DNA of 64,000 nucleotides from Membranipora membranacea (taxonomy: Eukaryota; Bryozoa; Gymnolaemata; Cheilostomatida; Membraniporidae): NCBI GenBank assembly GCA_914767715.1, contig OU612065.1, forward strand, positions 30,876,001-30,940,000, written 5' to 3'. The position numbers were made by a program, and so were the translations under genes. Under the pieces are notes generated by a model. It worked only from the letters and a program-made list of their open reading frames with translations, searched no databases and was not told the origin of the DNA. Each line of letters starts with the position of its first letter. The stretch's first letter is position 1. This document shows, in pieces, positions 37,231 to 46,936 of the stretch.

Positions 37231-39920
37231 ATTTTTTGACCCGAGCGAAAGAAAACCATGATATAACCATGAACCCTTGGTATAATTTTCGAAATTACAA
37301 GTCAGCGTAATTACCAACCAGTTAATCGGAAGATCCCAATATTCTGCAGTTTGAATAAGGCCAATAAGGGCTTGAAGTGGTCGGAGTTAGATAAGAATCC
37401 AACAGAGTTTTAATTTTTCAATGCTGCCGTTTGGCATGTTTTTTTTTGGACAAAAGTGGACGTCGTTAACGTTGGCGCTGACAGAGAACGGATACCCGCA
37501 GAGACAAACGGACTTTAGATTTGAGACGAGCAGGAGTTGCTCCTCCTTATGAGGTAGGTTAAAATCAAATCTATTTTTTGACCCGAGCGAAAGAAAACCA
37601 TGATACCCTCCCTTGGTATAATTTTTGAAATTTCAAGTAAGCGTAATTACCAACCAGTTAATCGGAGGATGCCAATATTCTGCCGTTTGAATAAGGCCAG
37701 TAAGGGCTTGAAGTGGTCGGAGTTAGATAAGAATCCAACAGAGTTTTAATTTTTCAATGCTGCCGTTTGGCATGTTTTTATTTGGCAAAAGTGGACGTCG
37801 TTAAAGTTGGCGCTGACGGAGAACGGAGACCCGCAGAGACAAACGGACTTTAGATTTGAGACGAGCAGGAGTTGCTCCTCCTCATGAGGTAGGTTTAAAG
37901 CAATTCTATTTTTTGACCCGAGCGAAAATAAACCATGATAACCTCCCTTGGTATAATTTTTTGAAATTTCATGTCAGCGTAATTACCAACCAGTTAATCG
38001 GAGGATCCCAATATTCTGCAGTTGGAATAAGACCAATAAGGTCTTGAAGTGGTCGGAGTTACATAAGAATCCAGCAGAGTTTTAATTTTTCAATGCTGCC
38101 GTTTGGCATGTTTTTTTTTGGCAAAAGTGGACGTCGTTAAAGTTGGCGCTGACGGAGAACGGAGACCCGCAGAGACAAACGGACTTCACATTTGAGACAA
38201 GCAGGAGTTGCTCCTCCTTATGAGGTAGGTTAAAAGCAAATCTATTTTTTGACCCGAGCGAAAAAAAACGATGATACCCTCCCTTGGTATAATTTTTGAA
38301 ATTTCATGTCAGCGTAATTACCAACCAGTTGATCGGAGGATCCCAATATTCTGCAGTTGGAATAAGACCAATAAGGTCTTGAAGTGGTCGGAGTTACATA
38401 AGAATCCAACAGAGTTTTAATTTTTCAACGCTGCCGTTTGGCATGTTTTTTTTTGGCAAAAGTGGACGTCGTTAAAGTTGGCGCTGACGGAGAACGGAGA
38501 CCCGCAGAGACAAACAGACTTCAGATTTGAGATGAGCAGGAGTTGCCCCTCCTTATGAGGTAGGTTAAAAGAAAATCTATTTTTTGACCCGAGCGAAAAA
38601 AACCATGATACCCTCCCTTGGCATAATTTTTGAAATTTCAAGTCAGCGTAATTACCAACCAGTTAATCGGAGGATCCCAATATTCTGCAGTTTGAATAAG
38701 GCCAATAAGGGCTTGAAGTGGTCGGAGTTAGATAAGAATCCAACAGAGTTTTAATTTTTCAATGCTGCCGTTTGGCATGTTTTTTTTTGGACAAAAGTGG
38801 ACGTCGTTAACGTTGGCGCTGACAGAGAACGGATACCCGCAGAGACAAACGGACTTCAGATTTGAGACGAGCAGGAGTTGCTCCTCTTTATGAGGTAGGT
38901 TAAAATCAAATCTATTTTTTGACCCGAGCGAAAAAAAACCATGATACCCTCCCTTGGTATAATTTTTGAGATTTCAAGTCAGCGTAATTACCAACCAGTC
39001 AATCGGAGGATGCCAATATTCTGCAGTTTGAATAAGGCCAATAAGGGCTTGAAGTGGTCGGAGTTAGATTAGAATCCAACAGAGTTTTAATTTTTCAATG
39101 CTGCCGTTTGGCATGTTTTTTTTTGGCAAAAGTGGACGTCGTTAAAGTTGGCGCTGACGGAGAACGGAGACCCGCAGGGACAAATGGACTTCAGATTTGA
39201 GACGAGTAGGAATTGCTCCTCCTTATGAGGTAGGTTAACAGCAAATCTATTTTTTGACCCGAGCCAAAAAAAACCATGATACCCTCCCTTGGTATAATTT
39301 TTTTAAATTTCAAGTAAGCGTAATTACCAACCAGTCAATCGGAGGATGCCAATATTCTGCAGTTTGAATAAGGCCAATAAGGGCTTGAAGTGGTCGGAGT
39401 TAGATAAGAATCCAACAGAGTTTTATTTTTTCAATGCTGCCGTTTGGCATGTTTTTTTTTGGCAAAAGTGGACGTCGTTAAAGTTGGCGCTGACGGAGAA
39501 CGGAGACCCGCAGAGACAAACGAACTTCAGATTTAAGACGAGCAGGAGTTGCTCCTCCTCATGAGGTAGGTTAAAATCAAATCTATTTTTTGACCCGAGC
39601 GAAAAAAAACCATGATATAACCATGGACCCTTGGTATAATTTTTGAAATTACAAGTCAGCGTAATTACCAACCAGTTAATCGGAGGATCCCAATATTCTG
39701 AAGTTTGAATAAGGCCAATAAGGGCTTGAAGTGGTCGGAGTTAGATAAGAATCCAACAGAGTTTTAATTTTTCAATGCTGCCGTTTGGCATGTTTTTTTT
39801 TGGCAAAAGTGGACGTCGTTAAAGTTGGCGCTGACGGAGAACGGAGACCCGCAGAGACAAACGGACTTCAGATTTGAGACAAGCAGGAGTTGCTCCTCCT
39901 AATGAGGTAGATTAAAAGCA
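37231..39920 (+). repeat. Nested 8-monomer duplication (2,695 bp)
   Basis: From 37231 the sequence repeats 34536 onward at +2,695 bp. The junction monomer is a hybrid: GGTAGATTAAAAGC (left parent, marker at 37216) is followed by GCGAAAGAAAACC and ATATAACCATGAACCC (right parent, marker at 37251). Private changes in the hybrid are GGATTTGCTCC near 37195 and a T at 37206. It includes the monomer with a probable conversion patch at 39335-39377. Confidence 0.88.
39335..39377 (+). repeat. Probable short gene-conversion tract inside one monomer
   Basis: The monomer at ~39.29-39.63 kb is otherwise the copy of those at 21.50, 31.57, 36.61 and 47.35 kb. Between these markers it instead carries CCAGTCAATCGG (C at 39335) and GGCCAATAAGG (A at 39377), where its sisters have CCAGTTAATCGG and GGCCAGTAAGG. 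Both markers match the neighbouring upstream monomer (~38990-39060). Flanking markers AAGTAAGCG (before) and TTTTATTTTTTC (after) are still the recipient's, so the exchange was local. Confidence 0.75.
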
Positions 39921-42900
39921 AATCTATTTTTTGACCCGAGCGAAAAAAAACCATGATACCCTCCCTTGGTATAATTTTTGAAATTTCATGTCAGCGTAAT
40001 TACCAACCAGTTAATCGGAGGATCCCAATATTCTGCAGTTGGAATAAGACCAATAAGGTCTTGAAGTGGTCGGAGTTACATAAGAATCCAACAGAGTTTT
40101 AATTTTTCAATGCTTCCGTTCGGCATGTTTTTTTTTGGCAAAAGTGGACGTCGTTAAAGTTGGCGCTGACGGAGAACGGAGACCCGCAGAGACAAACGGA
40201 CTTCAGATTTGAGACAAGCAGGAGTTGCTCCTCCTTATGAGGTAGGTTAAAAGCAAATCTATTTTTTGACCCGAGCGAAAAAAAACCATGATACCCTCCC
40301 TTGGTATAATTTTTGAAATTTCATGTCAGCGTAATTACCAACCAGTTAATCGGAGGATCCCAATATTCTGCAGTTGGAATAAGACCAATAAGGTCTTGAA
40401 GTGGTCGGAGTTACATAAGAATCCAACAGAGTTTTAATTTTTCAATGCTTCCGTTCGGCATGTTTTTTTTTGGCAAAAGTGGACGTCGTTAAAGTTGGCG
40501 CTGACGGAGAACGGAGACCCGCAGAGACAAACGGACTTCAGATTTGAGACGAGCAGGAGTTGCTCCTCCTTATGAGGTAGGTTAAAAGCAAATCTATTTT
40601 TTGACCCGAGCGAAAAAAAACCATGATACCCTCCCTTGGTATAATTTTTGAAATTTCATGTCAGCGTAATTACCAACCAGTTAATCGGAGGATCCCAATA
40701 TTCTGCAGTTGGAATAAGACCAATAAGGTCTTGAAGTGGTCGGAGTTACATAAGAATCCAACAGAGTTTTAATTTTTCAATGCTGCCGTTTGGCATGTTT
40801 TTTTTTGGCAAAAGTGGACGTCGTTAAAGTTGGCGCTGACGGAGAACGGAGACCCGCAGAGACAAACGGACTTCAGATTTGAGATGAGCAGGAGTTGCCC
40901 CTCCTTATGAGGTAGGTTAAAAGAAAATCTATTTTTTGACCCGAGCGAAAAAAACCATGATACCCTCCCTTGGCATAATTTTTGAAATTTCAAGTCAGCG
41001 TAATTACCAACCAGTTAATCGGAGGATCCCAATATTCTGCAGTTTGAATAAGGCCAATAAGGGCTTGAAGTGGTCGGAGTTAGATAAGAATCCAACAGAG
41101 TTTTCATTTTTCAATGCTGCCGTTTGGCATGTTTTTTTTTGGACAAAAGTGGACATCGTTAACGTTGGCGCTGACAGAGAACGGATACCCGCAGAGACAA
41201 ACGGACTTCAGATTTGAGACGAGCAGGAGTTGCTCCTCTTTATGAGGTAGGTTAAAATCAAATCTATTTTTTGACCCGAGCGAAAAAAAACCATGATACC
41301 CTCCCTTGGTATAATTTTTGAAATTTCATGTCAGCGTAATTACCAACCAGTTAATCGGAGGATCCCAATATTCTGCAGTTGGAATAAGACCAATAAGGTC
41401 TTGAAGTGGTCGGAGTTACATAAGAATCCAACAGAGTTTTAATTTTTCAATGCTGCCGTTTTGCATGTTTTTTTTTTGGCAAAAGTGGACGTCGTTAAAG
41501 TTGGCGCTGACGGAGAATGGAGACCCGCAGAGACAAACGGACTTCAGATTTGAGATGAGCAGGGGTTGCTCCTCCTTATGAGGTAGGTTAAAAGCAAATC
41601 TATTTTTTGACCCGAGCGAAAAAAAACCATGATACCCTCCATTGGTATAATTTTTGAAATTTCATGTCAGCATAATTACCAACCAGTTAATCGGAGGATC
41701 CCAATATTCTGCAGTTGGAATAAGACCAATAAGGTCTTGAAGTGGTCGGAGTTACATAAGAATCCAACAGAGTTTTAATTTTTCAATGCTTCCGTTTGGC
41801 ATGTTTTTTTTTCGGCAAAAGTGGACGTCGTTAAAGTTGGCGCTGACGGAGAACGGAGACCCGCAGAGACAAACGGACTTCAGATTTGAGACGAGCAGGA
41901 GTTGCTCCTCCTTATGAGGTAGGTTAAAAGCAAATCTATTTTTTGACCCGAGCGAAAAAAAACCATGATACCCTCCCTTGGTATAATTTTTGAAATTTCA
42001 TGTCAGCGTAATTACCAACCAGTTAATCGGAGGATCCCAATATTCTGCAGTTGGAATAAGACCAATAAGGTCTTGAAGTGGTCGGAGTTACATAAGAATC
42101 CAACAGAGTTTTAATTTTTCAATGCTGCCGTTTGGCATGTTTTTTTTTGGCAAAAGTGGACGTCGTTAAAGTTGGCGCTGACGGAGAACGGACACCCGCA
42201 GAGACAAACGGACTTCAGATTTGAGATGAGCAGGAGTTGCCCCTCCTTATGAGGTAGGTTAAAAGAAAATCTATTTTTTGACCCGAGCGAAAAAAACCAT
42301 GATACCCTCCCTTGGTATAATTTTAGAAATTTCAAGTCAGCGTAATTACCAACCAGTTAATCGGAGGATCTCAATATTCTGCAGTTTGAATAAGGCCAAT
42401 AAGGGCTTGAAGTGGTTGGAGTTAGATAAGAATCCAACAGAGTTTTAATTTTTCAATGCTGCCGTTTGGCATGTTTTTTTTGGACAAAAGTGGACTTCGT
42501 TAACGTTGGCGCTGACAGAGAACGGATACCCGCAGAGACAAACGGACTTCAGATTTGAGACGAGCAGGAGTTGCTCCTCTTTATGAGGTAGGTTAAAATC
42601 AAATCTATTTTTTGACCCGAGCGAAAAAAAACCATGATACCCTCCCTTGGTATAATTTTTGAAATTTCATGTCAGCGTAATTACCAACCAGTTAATCGGA
42701 GGATCCCAATATTCTGCAGTTGGAATAAGACCAATAAGGTCTTGAAGTGGTCGGAGTTACATAAGAATCCAACAGAGTTTTAATTTTTCAATGCTGCCGT
42801 TTGGCATGTTGTTTTTTTGCAAAAGTGGACGTCGTTAAAGTTGGCGCTGACGGAGAATGGAGACCCGCAGAGACAAACGGACTTTAGATTTGAGACAAAC

Positions 42901-44326
42901 AGGAGTTGCTCCTCCTCATGAGGTAGGTTTAAAGCAATTCTATTTTTTGACCCGAGCGAAAAAAAACCATGATAACCTCCCTTGGTATAATTTTTGAAAT
43001 TTCAAGTCAGCGTAATTACCAACCAGTTAATCGGAGGATCCCAATATTCTGCAGTTGGAATAAGGCCAATAAGGGCTTAAAGTGGTCGGAGTTAGATAAG
43101 AATCCAACAGAGTTTTAATTTTTCGATGCTGCCGTTTGGCATGTTTTTTTTTGGTAAAAGTGGACGTCGTTAAAGTTGGCGCTGACGGAGAACGGAGACC
43201 CGCAGAGACAAACGGACTTCAGATTTGAGACAAGCAGGAGTTGCTCCTCCTTATGAGATAGGTTAAAAGCAAATCTATTTTTTGACCCGAGCGAAAGAAA
43301 ACAATGATACCCTCCCTTGGTATAATTTTTGAAATTTCATGTCAGCGTAATTACCAACCAGTTAATCGGAGGATCCCAATATTCCGCAGTTGGAATAAGA
43401 CCAATAAGGTCTTGAAGTGATCGGAGTTACATAAGAATCCAACAGAGTTTTAATTTTTCAATGTTGCCGTTTGGCATGTTTCTTTTTGGCAAAAGTGGAC
43501 GATGTTAAAGTTGGCGCTGACGGAGAACAGAGACCCGCAGAGACAAACGGACTTCAGATTTGAGATGAGCAGGAGTTGCCCCTCCTTATGAGGTAGGTTA
43601 AAAGAAAATCTATTTTTTGTCCCGAGCGAAAAAAACCATGATACCCTCCCTTGGCATAATTTTTGAAATTTCAATTCAGCGTAATTACCAACCAGTTAAT
43701 CGGAGGATCCCAATATTCTGCAGTTTGAATAAGGCCAATAAGGGCTTGAAGTGGTCGGAGTTAGATAAGAATCCAACAGAGTTTTAATTTTTCAATGCTG
43801 CCGTTTGGCATGTTTTTTTTTGGCAAAACTGGACGTCGTTAATGTTGGCGCTGACGGAGAACGGAGACCCGCAGAGACAAACAGCCTTCAGATTTGAGAC
43901 GAGCAGGAGTTGCTCCTCCTTATAAGGTAGGTTAAAAGCAAATCGATTTTTTAACCCGGGCGAAAAAAAACAATGATACCCTCCCTCCCTTGGTATAATT
44001 TTTGAAATTTCAAGTTAGCGTAATTACCAACCAGTAAATCAGAGGATCCCAATATTCTGCAGTTTGAATAAGGCCAATAAGGGCTTGAAGTGGTCGGAGT
44101 CAGATAAGAATCCAACAGAGTTTTAATTTTTCAATGCTGCCGTTTGGCATGTTTTTGTTTGGCAAAAGTGGCATCGTTAAAGTTGGCGCTAACGGAGAAC
44201 GGAGACCCGCAGAGACAAACGGACTTCAGATTTGAGACGAGCAGGAGTTGCTCCTCCTTATGATGTAGGTTAAAAGCAAATCTATTTTTTGACCCGAGCG
44301 AAAGAAAACAATGATACCCTCCCTTG

Positions 44327-44660
44327 GTATAATTTTTGAAATTTCATGTCAGCGTAATTACCAACCAGTTAATCGGAGGATCGCAATATTCCGCAGTTGG
44401 AATAAGACCAATAAGTACTTGAAGTGATCGGAGTTACATAAGAATCCAACAGAGTTTTAATTTTTCAATGCTGCCGTTTGGCATGTTTTTGTTTGGCAAA
44501 AGTGGCATCGTTAAAGTTGGCGCTAACGGAGAATGGAGACCCGCAGAGACAAACGGACTTCAGATTTGAGATGAGCAGGGGTTGCTCCTCCTTATGATGT
44601 AGGTTAAAAGCAAATCTATTTTTTGACCCGAGCGAAAGAAAACAATGATACCCTCCCTTG
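44327..44660 (+). repeat. Sister monomer 1 (single-monomer tandem duplication, type B')
   Basis: This 334-bp unit and the next (44661-44994) are nearly identical. Both have GGATCGC, AATTCCGCAG-like loss of PstI, the private AATAAGTACTTGAAG, GTTTTTGTTTGGC, GTGGCATCG and AGGGGTTGCTCC. The tails differ: TTATGATGTAGG here, TTATGAGGTAGG in the second. A third AATAAGTACTT unit lies near 46090. This pair takes the place of the two monomers found at 26.52-27.18 kb. Confidence 0.85.
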
Positions 44661-44994
44661 GTATAATTTTTGAAATTTCATGTCAGCGTAATTACCAACC
44701 AGTTAATCGGAGGATCGCAATATTCCGCAGTTGGAATAAGACCAATAAGTACTTGAAGTGATCGGAGTTACATAAGAATCCAACAGAGTTTTAATTTTTC
44801 AATGCTGCCGTTTGGCATGTTTTTGTTTGGCAAAAGTGGCATCGTTAAAGTTGGCGCTAACGGAGAATGGAGACCCGCAGAGACAAACGGACTTCAGATT
44901 TGAGATGAGCAGGGGTTGCTCCTCCTTATGAGGTAGGTTAAAAGCAAATCTATTTTTTGACCCGAGCGAAAGAAAACAATGATACCCTCCCTTG
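44661..44994 (+). repeat. Sister monomer 2 (single-monomer tandem duplication, type B')
   Basis: Partner of 44327-44660, the result of the smallest kind of unequal exchange, one unit. It leads into the B' monomer at 44995. Confidence 0.85.
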
Positions 44995-45328
44995 GTATAA
45001 TTTTTGAAATTTCATGTCAGCGTAATTACCAACCAGTTAATCGGAGGATCCCAATATTCCGCAGTTGGAATAAGACCAATAAGGTCTTGAAGTGATCGGA
45101 GTTACATAAGAATCCAACAGAGTTTTAATTTTTCAATGTTGCCGTTTGGCATGTTTCTTTTTGGCAAAAGTGGACGATGTTAAAGTTGGCGCTGACGGAG
45201 AACAGAGACCCGCAGAGACAAACGGACTTCAGATTTGAGATGAGCAGGAGTTGCCCCTCCTTATGAGGTAGGTTAAAAGAAAATCTATTTTTTGTCCCGA
45301 GCGAAAAAAACCATGATACCCTCCCTTG
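44995..45328 (+). repeat. Reference type B' monomer, PstI and AatII sites lost
   Basis: A type B derivative with ATTCCGCAG (PstI site destroyed), AAGTGATCGG instead of AAGTGGTCGG, GTTTCTTTTTGGC interrupting the T tract, GGACGATGTT (AatII site destroyed), AACAGAG instead of AACGGAG, and GGAGTTGCCCC in the hairpin region. Close relatives lie near 16.45, 17.45, 25.51, 27.18, 28.19, 43.32, 44.33, 44.66 and 46.0 kb; some of these have GGATCGC in place of GGATCCC, which also removes the BamHI site. They always sit in the same ordered neighbourhood, so they are useful markers of higher-order structure. Confidence 0.85.
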
Positions 45329-46936
45329 GCATAATTTTTGAAATTTCAATTCAGCGTAATTACCAACCAGTTAATCGGAGGATCCCAATATTCTGCAGTT
45401 TGAATAAGGCCAATAAGGGCTTGAAGTGGTCGGAGTTAGATAAGAATCCAACAGAGTTTTAATTTTTCAATGCTGCCGTTTGGCATGTTTTTTTTTGGCA
45501 AAACTGGACGTCGTTAATGTTGGCGCTGACGGAGAACGGAGACCCGCAGAGACAAACAGCCTTCAGATTTGAGACGAGCAGGAGTTGCTCCTCCTTATAA
45601 GGTAGGTTAAAAGCAAATCGATTTTTTAACCCGGGCGAATAAAAACAATGATACCCTCCCTCCCTTGGTATAATTTTTGAAATTTCAAGTTAGCGTAATT
45701 ACCAACCAGTAAATCAGAGGATCCCAATATTCTGCAGTTTGAATAAGGCCAATAAGGGCTTGAAGTGGTCGGAGTCAGATAAGAATCCAACAGAGTTTTA
45801 ATTTTTCAATGCTGCCGTTTGGCATGTTTTTGTTTGGCAAAAGTGGCATCGTTAAAGTTGGCGCTAACGGAGAACGGAGACCCGCAGAGACAAACGGACT
45901 TCAGATTTGAGACGAGCAGGAGTTGCTCCTCCTTATGATGTAGGTTAAAAGCAAATCTATTTTTTGACCCGAGCGAAAGAAAACAATGATACCCTCCCTT
46001 GGTATAATTTTTGAAATTTCATGTCAGCGTAATTACCAACCAGTTAATCGGAGGATCGCAATATTCCGCAGTTGGAATAAGACCAATAAGTACTTGAAGT
46101 GATCGGAGTTACATAAGAATCCAACAGAGTTTTAATTTTTCAATGCTGCCGTTTGGCATGTTTTTTTTTGGCAAAAGTGGACGATGTTAAAGTTGGCGCA
46201 GACGGAGAACAGAGACCCGCAGAGACAAACGGACTTCAGATTTGAGATGAGCAGGAGTTGCCCCTCCTTATGAGGTAGGTTAAAAGGAAATCTATTTTTT
46301 GACCCGAGCGGAAAAAAACCATGATACCCTCCCTTGGCATAACTTTTAAAATTTCAAGTCAGCATAATTACCAACCAGTTAATCGGAGGATCCCAATATT
46401 CTGCAGTTTGAATGAGGCCAATAAGGGCTTGAAGTGGTCGGAGTTAGATAAGAATCCAACAGAGTTTTAATTTTTCAATGCTGCCGTTTGGCATGTTTTT
46501 TTTTTGCAAAAGTGGACGTCGTTAAAGTTGGCGCTGACGGAGAACGGAGACCCGCAGAGAAGAACGGACTTTAGATTTGAGACAAACAGGAGTTGCTCCT
46601 CCTCATGAGGTAGGTTTAAAGCAATTCTATTTTTTGACCCGAGCGAAAAAAAACCATGATAACCTCCCTTGGCATAATTTTTGAAATTTCATGTCAGCGT
46701 AATTACCAACCAGTTAATCGGAGGATCCCAATATTCTGCAGTTTGAATAAGGCCAATAAGGGCTTGAGGTGCTCGGAGTTAGATAAGAATCCAACAGAGT
46801 TTGAATTTTTCAATGCTCCCGTTTGGCATGTTTTTTTTTTGCAAAAGTGGACGTCGTTAAAGTTGGCGCTGACGGAGAATGGAGACCCGCAGAGACAAAC
46901 GGACTTTAGATTTGAGACAAACAGGAGTTGCTCCTC

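Larger units (their letters stand above)
26521..44326 (+). repeat. 32-monomer unit, second copy, expanded to ~53 monomers
   Basis: This begins as a copy of 15781 onward. Against the first copy it lacks two monomers at ~30.21 kb (offset falls from 10,739 to 10,069), gains a 15-monomer tandem duplication at ~33.47 kb (+5,040) and gains an 8-monomer duplication at ~37.23 kb (+2,695). From about 40 to 44.3 kb it runs parallel to ~22.1-26.5 kb at an offset of 17,805 bp. SmaI sites at 26150 and 43955, and ORF-like frames at 22964/40769, 24306/42111 and 25645/43450, all show that offset. Confidence 0.85.
44327..46936 (+). repeat. Start of a partial third copy of the 32-monomer unit
   Basis: From about 45.0 kb this parallels 27.18-29.1 kb at +17,803 bp (frames at 27322/45125 and 28853/46656). 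It includes the SmaI unit at 45630 and the GGCATAACTTTTAAAA unit near 46337. It stops at a crossover bracketed at 46922-46936, where the AAACAGG context joins CTCTTTATGAGG. Confidence 0.8.
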
